A DNA stretch of 64,000 bases from Bacillus thermotolerans (GCF_000812025.2 NZ_JWJE02000013.1:19317-83316); one strand, 5' to 3'; counted from the first letter of the stretch, positions 26,495 to 35,449 are shown. Made by a program: numbers and translations. The notes: generated by a model not told the origin, from the sequence alone.

Positions 26495-28660
26495 TCATTC
26501 CTTTAACTTCAGCTTGGCTAACGCGTCAGCCAGCGCTGTATTCACCGGCTCTTCTTTCGACTGCTTCTTCAAATATTTATTCACTTCATGCTTTGACGCT
26601 TTCGAATGAGAGTCCTGCTTCCGGCGTTTTTGGAAAGAAGAAAGCTTCTCTCTGTGGCCGCATTTGCACACAAATATTTGTCCTTCTCCCTCGCCCCTAA
26701 GCTCCAGTTTCTTGTGACAGTTCGGACAGCGTGCATTCGTCAGCTTAGCTACATTTTTGCGATAGCCGCACTCTCTGTCTTGACAGACGAGTATTTTTCC
26801 TTTTTTCCCTTTTACTTCAAGGAGCAGCTTTCCACAATCCGGACAGTGGCTGCCTGTCACGTTATCATGCTTGAACTTCTTGTCACTATGCTTGATTTCA
26901 TTGGTCACCGCTTTAGTGTACTGAAGAATTTCTTTCATAAATGCTTCAGATTTTAGCTTGCCTTTCGCGATAGCATTTAGCTTCTGCTCCCACTCGCCTG
27001 TCAGTGCCGGTGAACGTAAATCGCTCGGTACCAGTTCTAGCAGCTGCTTGCCCTTTGACGTGAGAATGATATCCTTTCCCTTCTTCTCAATTAAGAACGT
27101 ATTAAACAGCTTTTCAATAATATCCGCCCTGGTGGCTACTGTACCCAGTCCGCCTGTCTCACTTAAGGTTTGCTTTAATTTCTTGTCTCCTTCTTCCATA
27201 TACTTAGCCGGGTTTTCCATCGCTGAGAGAAGCGTCCCTTCGTTAAAGCGAGAAGGCGGATTAGTCTCTCCCTCTGTGGCTTTTAACGATTGTACCCGCA
27301 GGATATTTCCTTGCTTTAAAGCCGGAAGAGATTCCTCGTCGTCTTCTTCCTTTCCGTAGACTTCCTTCCATCCAAGCGAAAGGATGCGTTTCCCTTTTGC
27401 TGAAAAGGCTTCTGATCCGATTACCGCTTCCACAGTTGTCTGCTCATATTCAAACGGCGGCAGCAAAACGGCTAAGAAGCGCTTCACGATCAGGTCATAA
27501 ATCTTCCGTTCTTTATCGCTCAAATCCGATAGAATGGCTGTCTGTTCGGTAGGAACAATTGCATGGTGATCGCTCACCTTTGCATCATTGACAAAAGCTG
27601 GATTTGTTTTAATGCCTTGTTTTTTAATTTTTGCTGCGAATCTCGCATAAGAATGAATATCTACTGCTTCTACCCGCTCTTTTAACGTAGAAACCATATC
27701 ACTCGATAAATAACGGGAATCGGTCCGCGGATACGTTACAAGTTTATGGTGCTCATATAGCTTCTGCATGATGGAAAGCGTTTCTTTCGCGGAATAGCCG
27801 AACAGCTTATGCGCATCCCTCTGCAGCTCCGTTAAATCATATAACTCCGGCGCATACGATTTCTTAGCCGCCTTCTTCACCAGGGTGACCTTTGCTTCCT
27901 CGCCGCGGATTGCCTTAAGGCTCTCGTCCCGCTTCTCCTTGGAGAATGTTTTTGTATCGTTTGTTTTATTGTCTCTCCATGTCAGCTTGACGCCATCAGC
28001 CACCGCTGTTATCCCATAATAGCTTTTCGGCTTGAAGTGCTTGATTTCTTCTTCTCTCTTTTGAATGATGGCTAAGGTTGGTGTTTGAACGCGCCCGCAT
28101 GACAGCTGGGCATTGAACTTTGTCGTGAGTGCGCGCGTAGCATTGATACCCACTAACCAGTCCGCTTCTGCCCTTGCGACTGCTGAGCGATACAAGTTCT
28201 CATACTCCCGTCCATCTCTTAGCTTCTTAAATCCTTCACGAATCGCTTTATCCGTAACGGATGAAATCCATAGGCGCTTGACCGGCTTCTTTACATGAGC
28301 CTTATCAATAATCCAGCGGGCAACGAGCTCCCCTTCACGTCCAGCATCCGTGGCAATAACAATGTCTTTAACATCCTTCCGGTTAAGCTGCGTTTTTACC
28401 GCCTGAAACTGCTTACCTGTCTTCTTAATGACCACTGTCTTCAGTCGGTCAGGAATCAGCGGAAGCTCTGCTAGGTCCCATGTTTTATATTGATTGCCAT
28501 AAGCCTCAGGGTCCGCCAATGTCACGAGATGTCCGAGTGCCCATGTCACGATATATCGATCACCTTCTAAAAAGCCGTTCCCTTTCTTGCCGCACTTTAA
28601 GACGCGGGCAATATCACGGGCAACAGATGGCTTTTCAGCAAGTACTACTGTTTTGCTCAT
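26495..28660 (-). CDS. topB: DNA topoisomerase III TopB
   Basis: 721-residue type IA topoisomerase that decatenates and relaxes negatively supercoiled DNA through a transient tyrosine link. TOPRIM domain at the N-terminus with Glu9 (LAEKPSVA) and the acidic cluster DAGREGE (105-111); active-site Tyr310 in TYPRTDSRYLS. Two C-terminal zinc-finger-like motifs are visible (CPDCGKLL...CQDREC and CPNCHKKL...CKC), followed by a basic tail. Start at 28660 (MSKTVVLAEK) follows AAAGGATG; the 17 upstream codons are discarded. Confidence 0.95.
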   Translation of the reverse strand: MSKTVVLAEKPSVARDIARVLKCGKKGNGFLEGDRYIVTWALGHLVTLADPEAYGNQYKTWDLAELPLIPDRLKTVVIKKTGKQFQAVKTQLNRKDVKDIVIATDAGREGELVARWIIDKAHVKKPVKRLWISSVTDKAIREGFKKLRDGREYENLYRSAVARAEADWLVGINATRALTTKFNAQLSCGRVQTPTLAIIQKREEEIKHFKPKSYYGITAVADGVKLTWRDNKTNDTKTFSKEKRDESLKAIRGEEAKVTLVKKAAKKSYAPELYDLTELQRDAHKLFGYSAKETLSIMQKLYEHHKLVTYPRTDSRYLSSDMVSTLKERVEAVDIHSYARFAAKIKKQGIKTNPAFVNDAKVSDHHAIVPTEQTAILSDLSDKERKIYDLIVKRFLAVLLPPFEYEQTTVEAVIGSEAFSAKGKRILSLGWKEVYGKEEDDEESLPALKQGNILRVQSLKATEGETNPPSRFNEGTLLSAMENPAKYMEEGDKKLKQTLSETGGLGTVATRADIIEKLFNTFLIEKKGKDIILTSKGKQLLELVPSDLRSPALTGEWEQKLNAIAKGKLKSEAFMKEILQYTKAVTNEIKHSDKKFKHDNVTGSHCPDCGKLLLEVKGKKGKILVCQDRECGYRKNVAKLTNARCPNCHKKLELRGEGEGQIFVCKCGHREKLSSFQKRRKQDSHSKASKHEVNKYLKKQSKEEPVNTALADALAKLKLKE

Positions 28661-28832
28661 ATTAACATCCTTTCGTTTCACTCTATCCTTCATTATAACA
28701 TTTGTTTCCACTAGAACTGAAGACTACTTATTCCCTTCACATTCCTTCTATAAAAAAAGCTCGTGACTTCTTTATTTTTTTCGTTTATATTAGCCCAAAT
28801 GGAAATTTTTCGAAAAAGGAGGACTGACCGTC

Positions 28833-31037
28833 ATGTTTGCCCATAAACGCGGAGACGTTCCTTATATTCTCGGCCTAGTCTTTTTATTGTCGGGTGTTAT
28901 TTACTTTTTTGCTTCAAACTGGCCGCTCATGGACCGCCCAGTGAAGCTAGCACTAAGCCTGTTACTGGTTTCCGGCTGTTTCATTCTGTCTGTCATTTAT
29001 AAAAAGAGCGCTACTTTCCTTTATTTAAGCAATTGGTGGCTTGTTGCTTCTGCTGTGTCCTTTGGTGCAGCTGTTGCCTTAATCGGACAAATGTTTAACT
29101 CTCATGCGGATTCTTACACACTGTTTCTCATATGGCTGATCCCCGTTCTCGTTTTCGCCTTTCTAACTAAGTATCAGCCCTTCTACTGGATGGCATTTTT
29201 ATTATTTGAGTTGACCATATGGCTTAAAATCTATCCAACCGGTGTATGGCTGGAATACTCTGAGACAGAAGAGCTCATCATTCATTTGCTGGTAATCACC
29301 GGGCATTCACTCTTATTTTATTGGCTTCAACGTGCAGGCCTGCAAAAGCTAAGTTTGGCAGCCTTAGCGGTCGCCCAGTATAGTGCACTGTTCATTCTAA
29401 ACTCTCATTCTATTTACCAGCTAGTGGAAGACTTTACTTCTATGTCACTCTTTTACGCTCTTCTTCACACCTTGTATATAGCTTTTATATACGTTTATTG
29501 GCGAAGCTACATGACCGAGCGGGCAAAACACCCGGCTGAAATGGCTATCCACCTTTTCGCTTTTGGTATATACGCTGTATATAATGGCTTTATTATTTAT
29601 TTCAGTGTTCTCGGTGAGAACGTATTCCTGGCAGGCTTTCCTCTGCTGTTCGTACTATTCGTATTCAGCATTTATGTACTGACCAAACTAGCAAAGACAT
29701 CCGAGCACGCTGAGGAGAAGTGGAAGCGATATACGTACAAACTGATCGTCGGTATTTTCTCTTTTCTAGGCACATTGATTGCCATTTTTTCAATCAGCTC
29801 ATTCGTTATTCTTTTGTTCAGCTTCGGCGCTAATATATGGATTGGCTTCCTCGCTGCCGGCATACTTTGTTTGGCAGCCAGCTGGGCCATCAGTAAGAGA
29901 GAATGGGCAGTCATTCGCCTGACTTTACAAATCACCGGCATTGCATTTGTATTTCTTGCTTCCTTCATAAAGGGAGATGCGTGGATTTTCTGGGTGATCA
30001 CTGCATTATTTATCGTGCTCAACTTTTTGCCAAACATCAGGGGAAGAGCCTTTTATTACGCAGCAGCTAACGGAGCCGCCTTGGCAGCCGTATTATACAC
30101 TTTTTCAGATGTGGGATTATCCACCAGCTGGCTCAGACTTATCCTTTTAGTATTTGGCTTGTTGAATGCTATGCTTTTCTTTCATTTAAAGCAGCATGTT
30201 CTGTGTCTTCCCGCTTACTGGCTGTCACTTGCTTACTTTCTGTTCATGACTATAGAGGAAGCGGGCCAGCCGGTCATTTGGGCTGTTGTCCTCCACCTTG
30301 TCACGCTGATTTACCTGTATATTCATTTAGCTTACCCGAAGGGGTCCGCCCGGCTGTACCGATGGTCAACATGGCTGGCTCTGATTATATTTCTTACTTG
30401 GAAGTATTACGAATTTATTTGGCAGCTGCTCCACAAATCACTCGCGCTTTTCCTCGTCAGTGCGATTTGCTTTGGCCTTTTCTACTTCTGGGGAAGGCGC
30501 TATACAGAAGAAGCTCGAACTATTCAGTCGTGGAATATAAAGCTGGTGACGGCCGTGCTTCTTGTTCAGCTTCTCTTTATTGGAGCAGTCTTTTGGCAAA
30601 AAGAGCAGCTGCTTCAAAACGGTGAATTAGTTGCGCTAGAACTTGTTCCCATCGACCCGCGCTCTATGCTGCAGGGGGACTATGTAGAGCTTCGCTACGC
30701 CATTCATGCCGCCTACCAGGAGCAACAGCAAACCGGCGAAACAACGGAAGGAAGGCTGCTAGTCGAGTTGAGAGAATCGAACGAAACCATTGTCTACCAG
30801 GAGGAACATGTACCTGTTTACCAGCCGGTTCAGTTCCACCCCGCTGATCAATCCCTAAAAGCTCAAGAAGGAACTGTGATCATCCAAGGAAGCGGGCGGT
30901 TCGGCCAGCTTGACCTGGGCATTGAACACTTCTTCATTCCCGAGGGAAGCGGAGCAGAATGGGAAGAGAAAAATATTGCGCTGGTGCGTATCGCTGAAAA
31001 CGGCGATGCTATACTAGAAATGCTAGTCGAACACTAA
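28833..31037 (+). CDS. Large membrane protein: DUF2157 / DUF4401-like / GDYXXLXY fusion
   Basis: 734 residues with roughly 18-20 hydrophobic segments. The N-terminal part (FLLSGVIYFFASNW, residues 17-30) is the DUF2157 type. A long central region resembles DUF4401-type membrane proteins. The last 170 residues carry the extracytoplasmic GDYXXLXY domain, with the defining motif GDYVELRY near 609-616 and no further helix. In many bacteria these are two adjacent genes; here they are one chain. AAAGGAGG precedes ATG 28833. Single-gene unit with its own terminator. Function of the family is unknown. Confidence 0.85.
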   Translation: MFAHKRGDVPYILGLVFLLSGVIYFFASNWPLMDRPVKLALSLLLVSGCFILSVIYKKSATFLYLSNWWLVASAVSFGAAVALIGQMFNSHADSYTLFLIWLIPVLVFAFLTKYQPFYWMAFLLFELTIWLKIYPTGVWLEYSETEELIIHLLVITGHSLLFYWLQRAGLQKLSLAALAVAQYSALFILNSHSIYQLVEDFTSMSLFYALLHTLYIAFIYVYWRSYMTERAKHPAEMAIHLFAFGIYAVYNGFIIYFSVLGENVFLAGFPLLFVLFVFSIYVLTKLAKTSEHAEEKWKRYTYKLIVGIFSFLGTLIAIFSISSFVILLFSFGANIWIGFLAAGILCLAASWAISKREWAVIRLTLQITGIAFVFLASFIKGDAWIFWVITALFIVLNFLPNIRGRAFYYAAANGAALAAVLYTFSDVGLSTSWLRLILLVFGLLNAMLFFHLKQHVLCLPAYWLSLAYFLFMTIEEAGQPVIWAVVLHLVTLIYLYIHLAYPKGSARLYRWSTWLALIIFLTWKYYEFIWQLLHKSLALFLVSAICFGLFYFWGRRYTEEARTIQSWNIKLVTAVLLVQLLFIGAVFWQKEQLLQNGELVALELVPIDPRSMLQGDYVELRYAIHAAYQEQQQTGETTEGRLLVELRESNETIVYQEEHVPVYQPVQFHPADQSLKAQEGTVIIQGSGRFGQLDLGIEHFFIPEGSGAEWEEKNIALVRIAENGDAILEMLVEH

Positions 31038-31078
31038 AAAAACAGCCGGTTTTCTCTCTTAGAAAGCCGGCTGTTTAC
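31036..31078. terminator. Terminator between the DUF2157 protein and the CNNM-type gene
   Basis: AAACAGCCGG(tttt) pairs with (aaag)CCGGCTGTTT through AACAGCCGG/CCGGCTGTT and inner A-T pairs; convergent genes share it. Confidence 0.88.
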
Positions 31079-31084
31079 TGTTAT

Positions 31085-32437
31085 TTATTTTTCGTTCTCC
31101 TGATCTTGACTGCTTCTTCGCACTTCAATGGTATGAATATGATGTCCATCTACTTCACAAATTGTAAATTCATACCCCTGTGCCTCGATACTATCCCCTT
31201 TTTTTACATCTGTATGTCTCGTGAGGAACCAGCCGCCCAGCGTATCGATATCCTCCTCTGATAAATCTATTCCCAGCAAGTCATTTACTCCTCCAATGAG
31301 CAAACGGGCACTTAAAAGGAAATGATCCTGCCCAAGCTTTTGAATCTCCGGCTGCTCATCTGCGTCAAATTCGTCACGAATTTCTCCAACAATTTCTTCC
31401 AGAATATCCTCTACTGTTACCAAACCTGATGTGCCGCCATATTCATCTAATAAGATAGCCATATGAATCCGTTCTCTTTGCATTTTGAGCAGCAAATCAT
31501 GGATAGGAATGGTTTCAATCACTCGGATTGTCGGCTTGACAAACCCCTCAAGCGGTTGTTCATTATAATCATCTTTCGTTAAAAAATAAGAAAAAATCTC
31601 CTTTATATTCACCATGCCAATAATGTTGTCTTTATCCCCATCATCCACGGGGTATCGAGTGTATTTTTCTTCCTTCAGAACTTGAGTAATATCCGCCCAA
31701 GTTAAATCCTTTTGTAATGTGACCATCTCTGTACGGGGCACCATGATCTCTTTAGCAATTCTTTCATCAAACTCGAAAATGTTATCAACATATTTATATT
31801 CGGATTGATTAATTTCTCCGCTTTCATAGCTTTCCGATAAAATAATGCGCAGCTCTTCTTCCGAGTGGGCTACTTCATGCTCAGAAGCAGGCGCTAACCC
31901 GAAAAGCCCTGTAAATAAGCGGGCGGATTTATTCAGTATCCAAATAAACGGAAACATGATCCGGTAAAATAAAACCAATGGAGGCGAAAAGTTCAGCGTC
32001 AGCCACTCTGCTTTTTGAATCGCCAGCGTTTTCGGCGCAAGCTCTCCTATTACTACATGAAGAAAGGTAATCACTGAAAAGGCAATGATAAATGAGAGCA
32101 CACCAGCTAGAGACGGTGTAATATTCATCTCCTCAAAAACAGGATGAAACAGCCGCTCTACCGTCGGTTCACCGAGCCATCCGAGGCCGAGAGATGTAAT
32201 CGTAATGCCCAACTGACAGGCTGATAAGTATTCGTCCATATTCTGGACAACCTTTTTCGCTGTTATTGCTTTTTTGTTCCCCTCAGCGATCAGCTGGTTA
32301 ATGCGCGACATGCGGACCTTGACAATCGCAAATTCAGAAGCCACGAAAAAGGCAGAAAAACCGATCAGGACGGCAACAAGCAATAGATTGACAGTAATCA
32401 AGGACGGCAAGGAAAGCGAAGGAGGATCTGTAAGCAT
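31085..32437 (-). CDS. CNNM/CorC-type transporter (hemolysin family protein, UPF0053)
   Basis: 450 residues from this start. N-terminal DUF21 transmembrane domain ([21 protein letters not shown]), then a CBS pair with [13 protein letters not shown] and the [22 protein letters not shown] motif, and a C-terminal CorC/HlyC FAD-like domain ending near EVRRSSQ. Members export or sense Mg2+ and related cations. The start is uncertain: ATG 32437 has an RBS too close, GTG 32467 (10 residues longer) has GGGAG directly abutting, and a well-placed AAGG in between serves an out-of-frame ATG. The latter could indicate a short leader ORF. Confidence 0.88.
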   Translation of the reverse strand: MLTDPPSLSLPSLITVNLLLVAVLIGFSAFFVASEFAIVKVRMSRINQLIAEGNKKAITAKKVVQNMDEYLSACQLGITITSLGLGWLGEPTVERLFHPVFEEMNITPSLAGVLSFIIAFSVITFLHVVIGELAPKTLAIQKAEWLTLNFSPPLVLFYRIMFPFIWILNKSARLFTGLFGLAPASEHEVAHSEEELRIILSESYESGEINQSEYKYVDNIFEFDERIAKEIMVPRTEMVTLQKDLTWADITQVLKEEKYTRYPVDDGDKDNIIGMVNIKEIFSYFLTKDDYNEQPLEGFVKPTIRVIETIPIHDLLLKMQRERIHMAILLDEYGGTSGLVTVEDILEEIVGEIRDEFDADEQPEIQKLGQDHFLLSARLLIGGVNDLLGIDLSEEDIDTLGGWFLTRHTDVKKGDSIEAQGYEFTICEVDGHHIHTIEVRRSSQDQENEK

Positions 32438-32611
32438 ACCTCTGCATTTTTCACCTTCCCCTTTCACCTCCCGAACAAAAGTTTATATACCCTACCATTA
32501 CCCAATTCGGCCTATTTCATAACACAGGCCTTTCGCTTGAATGGCGAACAGCCGGTAAACAACCATAACCGGCAAGGTGTGACTCAAAAGGTGCTCTTCG
32601 TTTTAAACAGC

Positions 32612-32652
32612 TGTAAAAGGAGCTGGACAGCATCATCCAGCTCCTTTTACAA
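32612..32652. terminator. Terminator after the DEAD-box helicase gene
   Basis: TGTAAAAGGAGCTGGA pairs perfectly with TCCAGCTCCTTTTACA around an 8-9-nt loop, directly after the helicase stop. The T-tract on the minus strand is interrupted. Confidence 0.85.
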
Positions 32653-32656
32653 AAAG

Positions 32657-33808
32657 TTATTTTCTTTGTGGCCTGTCAGCGGCATCAACCGGCTGCCCTT
32701 TATAAAAGGTTTTCTTCACGAGTGAAACACCCAGCTCATTCGCTATTTTCTTCAGCCGGTTCTCCTCCCCCGGTGTAATAAGGGTAATCACTGTCCCAGC
32801 CTTTCCAGAGCGCCCCGTGCGGCCTGCCCTATGAGTGTACTGTGCCGCATCCTTCGGCATATCAAACTGCAGCACATAATCCAGTCCCTTAATATCGAGC
32901 CCTCTTGCTGCAATATCCGTTGCGAACAGCAAGGTTAACCGGTTATCGCGGAAGCTTTGCAAAGCATTGGCTCTTTGCTGTTTGTTCAGTTCACTGTGGA
33001 GGATGGCATTTTCAAATCCTTTGTAAGCCAGCTTCTCAGAAAGAACATTTACATTTCCTATATCCTTTACAAACGCCAGGATACGGTCCGGCTCAAATCC
33101 CCGGATAATCCGCTCCACTATGACATTCTTCTCTCGATGATCACATACAAAATAAAGATGATCCACACGAGAATCAGCCTTCGCCTGTTTGCCGACTTTG
33201 ATAAGCTGTGCTTCCTTCATCCAGCTTCTCGCCAGCTCTTCAGCCTCCTTGGTAATCGTAGCTGAGAACATCACAAGCTGACGATCCTTTAGCGTAGACT
33301 TAATGATCCCTTCTACCTTTCTTGCATGCTCAGGCGTCACCAGCTGATCCCCTTCATCCAGTACAATCAGCTTAACTTCATGCATTTTCAGCTTCTTCAT
33401 TTGTATAAGCTCTTCGATCCTGCCCGGCGTCCCCACAACCACATGCGGTGGCTTTTTCAGCTTTTCTACCTGACGCTTAATATTCGCTCCCCCAATGAAT
33501 GCAGCACACGTAGTGCCGTCCCCCCAGGCGCGAACTTCATCGTTAATTTGCATAACAAGCTCCCGGGAAGAAGCTAAAATCACCGCCTGAACCGCCTTCT
33601 TCGCTGGATCAATCTTTTCAAGCAAAGGAAGTAAATAAGCCAGCGTCTTTCCCGTCCCTGTCGGCGATTCAGCGATCACATCGTTCCCTTCTAAAATAAC
33701 GGGCACTGTCTTTTCTTGAATGGGCGTCGGTGAAGGAAATTCAGCCTTTTTCCATGCCTCTTGCAAAAATGGTTTCATTGTATTTAATACAGAAAATTGG
33801 TTTGTCAT
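32657..33808 (-). CDS. DEAD/DEAH-box RNA helicase (YfmL-like)
   Basis: 383-residue minimal helicase: two RecA-like domains, no C-terminal RNA-binding extension. Motifs: Q-motif PSPTPIQEKTVP, motif I SPTGTGKT (about 49-56), motif Ia ASSRELVMQI, motif III SAT, motif V TDIAARGLDI, motif VI HRAGRTGR. Motif II reads DEGD instead of DEAD. Size and sequence resemble B. subtilis YfmL, a helicase linked to large ribosomal subunit assembly. Start at 33808 (MTNQFSVLN) after AAAGGAG. Confidence 0.9.
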   Translation of the reverse strand: MTNQFSVLNTMKPFLQEAWKKAEFPSPTPIQEKTVPVILEGNDVIAESPTGTGKTLAYLLPLLEKIDPAKKAVQAVILASSRELVMQINDEVRAWGDGTTCAAFIGGANIKRQVEKLKKPPHVVVGTPGRIEELIQMKKLKMHEVKLIVLDEGDQLVTPEHARKVEGIIKSTLKDRQLVMFSATITKEAEELARSWMKEAQLIKVGKQAKADSRVDHLYFVCDHREKNVIVERIIRGFEPDRILAFVKDIGNVNVLSEKLAYKGFENAILHSELNKQQRANALQSFRDNRLTLLFATDIAARGLDIKGLDYVLQFDMPKDAAQYTHRAGRTGRSGKAGTVITLITPGEENRLKKIANELGVSLVKKTFYKGQPVDAADRPQRK

Positions 33809-33889
33809 AAGCTCTCCTTTTTTCAACTTACTCTATGGTATATATATTCTTTCTTGTGATAACAACGCATTCACATGGTTACCCGAAAA

Positions 33890-33915
33890 GTTTTATTCTC
33901 TTTTGAGGAGGGAAT
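33890..33915 (+). promoter_or_regulatory. Sigma-B-type promoter with no gene behind it
   Basis: GTTTTA, 14-nt spacer, GGGAAT; both boxes fit the sigma-B pattern. It points right into a 430-nt gene-poor region that ends at a strong terminator (34311-34345). Confidence 0.55.
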
Positions 33916-33921
33916 AAAAGG

Positions 33922-34345
33922 TTAGCACTTTTTTCATTATATAGCCACAAAGGAGAAAACGGAAACCATGAGAAAATAAAAAAGATACATACATGTCGAA
34001 GACACCACAATAGTCACCCCGCATTAACAGCTTCTTCTCATATGCCTACTGTTACTGAGGGCTTCCTCTGAAAAAGAGGGTTTGTGGGCAATGAATTTCC
34101 CTATAGTGACAAGGTGTCGATACACACATTCTAGCCATGAATTCTCCAAATGATAATGAAGAGCATGATGACTGCTTTCCCCTTCTAGAGGGTCTCACCG
34201 TCTCTTCCGAGGAGGTTTCTGTTCGTAATGATAAATAAGGGATTAAGGGGGTATCAACTGCGGAGTTTTTATTTAAGTGGAAAAGCCATAAATGAGCTTA
34301 CTGAAGGATAAAAACAGCAGGCCTGATCGCAGGCCTGCTGTTTTG
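33922..34345 (+). ncRNA. Candidate sigma-B-dependent RNA or short-ORF transcript (gap without a convincing gene)
   Basis: Between the helicase gene and the next stress gene there are over 500 nt without a supported CDS. A sigma-B-like promoter sits at the left end and a strong hairpin terminator at the right. A long-range inverted repeat, GACACC..GTCAC (34001-34017) against GTGAC..GGTGTC (34106-34118), encloses smaller hairpins, which suggests a folded RNA. Tiny ORFs are present: a three-codon ORF after AAAGGAG near 33968, a 20-codon ORF at 34091, and a 33-codon acidic ORF at 34137-34238 (MNSPNDNEEHDDCFPLLEGL...) without RBS. Whether this is a regulatory RNA, a micro-protein message or decayed coding sequence cannot be settled here. 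Confidence 0.4.
34311..34345. terminator. Strong bidirectional terminator
   Basis: AAAACAGCAGGCCTG-atcg-CAGGCCTGCTGTTTT, a 15-bp perfect stem with A/T flanks. Serves the leftward stress gene and the rightward candidate RNA. Confidence 0.94.
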
Positions 34346-34354
34346 CTTTTGCTA

Positions 34355-34969
34355 TTATAGGTGATGATCATTATCTAAGCGGTTATCATTGACATGATCA
34401 TCTCCGCGGATAACCAACCGCTCGGATTCAACAATCCGTTCGCCGTTTCCTAACGTTTCTTTGCTTCTTTCTACTACTCTGTCGCTTCCTTCTACTACTC
34501 TATCATCACCTTGTACGACGCGGGCTTCACGATCGACAAGCACAAGGATTTTTCCTTCCTTCACATAGTTGCTGTACTCTTCTGCCTGATCTTCTGGAAT
34601 ACCGAGACCAATAAGAGCACCTGTCAAACCGCCGACACCTGCTCCGGCTGCAGCGCCTGTCAAACCGGCAACAATCGGACCTGCAGCCACGACAGGGCCA
34701 ATGCCAGGGATTGCTAGAGCGCCTGCTCCGGCTGCTACCCCTGCGAGACCGCCGAGCACACCACCGGTTGCAGCACCTGCTCCCGCGCCTTCTTCTGCTT
34801 TTGTATCTGTTGTATCTTCAACATACTCTGCCTCATCACGATTTTTCGTGATAATAGAAATTTCATCTGTATTGTAGCCTTCACGCTTTAAATCTTCAAT
34901 CGCTTCTACTGCCTCATCTTGAGTATCATATACACCAACAATTTTTTTATCATCATGATCATTTCTCAT
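34355..34969 (-). CDS. General stress protein, GSP17M/YflT-like with glycine-zipper core
   Basis: 204 residues. N-terminal IVGVYDTQDEAVEAIEDLKR is the YflT-type start shared with the two stress proteins at 20-22 kb. The middle (about 58-115) is a Gly/Ala-rich hydrophobic glycine-zipper stretch (GAGAGAATGGVLGGLAGVAA...) that could insert in or associate with the membrane. The tail has short repeated RVV(E/Q)G(S/D)D units and ends NDHHL. Start at 34969 after GGAGGAAACAAGA; the upstream 23 codons would run into the promoter. Preceded by a sigma-B-type promoter. Confidence 0.88.
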   Translation of the reverse strand: MRNDHDDKKIVGVYDTQDEAVEAIEDLKREGYNTDEISIITKNRDEAEYVEDTTDTKAEEGAGAGAATGGVLGGLAGVAAGAGALAIPGIGPVVAAGPIVAGLTGAAAGAGVGGLTGALIGLGIPEDQAEEYSNYVKEGKILVLVDREARVVQGDDRVVEGSDRVVERSKETLGNGERIVESERLVIRGDDHVNDNRLDNDHHL

Positions 34970-35011
34970 ATTCTTGTTTCCTCCTTTGCTGTTTTCGTGA
35001 TCATTTGTTGT

Positions 35012-35036
35012 TTTCCCGATACCGATAAAGATAAAC
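35012..35036 (-). promoter_or_regulatory. Sigma-B-type promoter of the glycine-zipper stress gene
   Basis: On the minus strand GTTTAT, 13-nt spacer, GGGAAA. It lies back to back, 12 bp away, with a rightward sigma-B-type promoter. Confidence 0.65.
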
Positions 35037-35048
35037 AATCAAATAAAG

Positions 35049-35073
35049 GTTTAATTTACTTTCTAAAAGGTAT
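35049..35073 (+). promoter_or_regulatory. Sigma-B-type promoter of the 72-aa hydrophilic protein gene
   Basis: GTTTAA (perfect -35), 13-nt spacer, AGGTAT (one mismatch to GGGTAT), about 30 nt before the start codon. Confidence 0.6.
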
Positions 35074-35103
35074 AGTTAAATAAATACACGCGGAGGTGCT
35101 CTT

Positions 35104-35322
35104 ATGCGTAAAGAGGAAAAGAAACGAAACTTACAAAAAGGACCGATGGATAATCCAGAACAAATGAAAACAGATAAAGAAAGTATTTACGATAAATTTG
35201 AAAGTGAACAAACAGTTGATTCCATTCCTTTAGAGGACTTAAAAATGGAGCAGGAAGAAGAAAAAAATGAGCATGATACAAAAAGTAATTCTTCTAGCGA
35301 AGAGAAATTCCCTGGATTTTAA
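35104..35322 (+). CDS. Small highly charged protein (72 aa), probable stress-regulated
   Basis: Extremely hydrophilic, Lys/Glu-rich and without cysteine or predicted helix in the membrane; begins MRKEEKKRNLQKGPMDN and ends SSSEEKFPGF. Likely intrinsically disordered. GCGGAGGTG lies before the ATG. A sigma-B-type promoter upstream and a divergent sigma-B-type stress gene suggest a general-stress role. No family recognised. Confidence 0.75.
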   Translation: MRKEEKKRNLQKGPMDNPEQMKTDKESIYDKFESEQTVDSIPLEDLKMEQEEEKNEHDTKSNSSSEEKFPGF

Positions 35323-35352
35323 CTTAAAAGAGACGAGCTCTCTATAAGGTTC

Positions 35353-35387
35353 AAACAGCCCCGCCGTTTCTACGGCGGGGCTGTTCT
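35353..35387 (+). terminator. Terminator after the 72-aa protein gene
   Basis: AACAGCCCCGCCGT-ttct-ACGGCGGGGCTGTT perfect stem, weak T-tail (CTG). Confidence 0.88.
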
Positions 35388-35449
35388 GCGTAATCAACCC
35401 GTTTTCTGTATAATAAGAATGGACTGATAATAAATAAGGAGAGGCTTAG

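Noticed and set aside
34091..34238. Two overlapping short ORFs (20 and 33 codons) in the sigma-B-like unit
   Set aside because: The 33-codon ORF has a protein-like composition but no RBS, and the 20-codon one only a weak, distant GAGGG. Not strong enough to list as genes.
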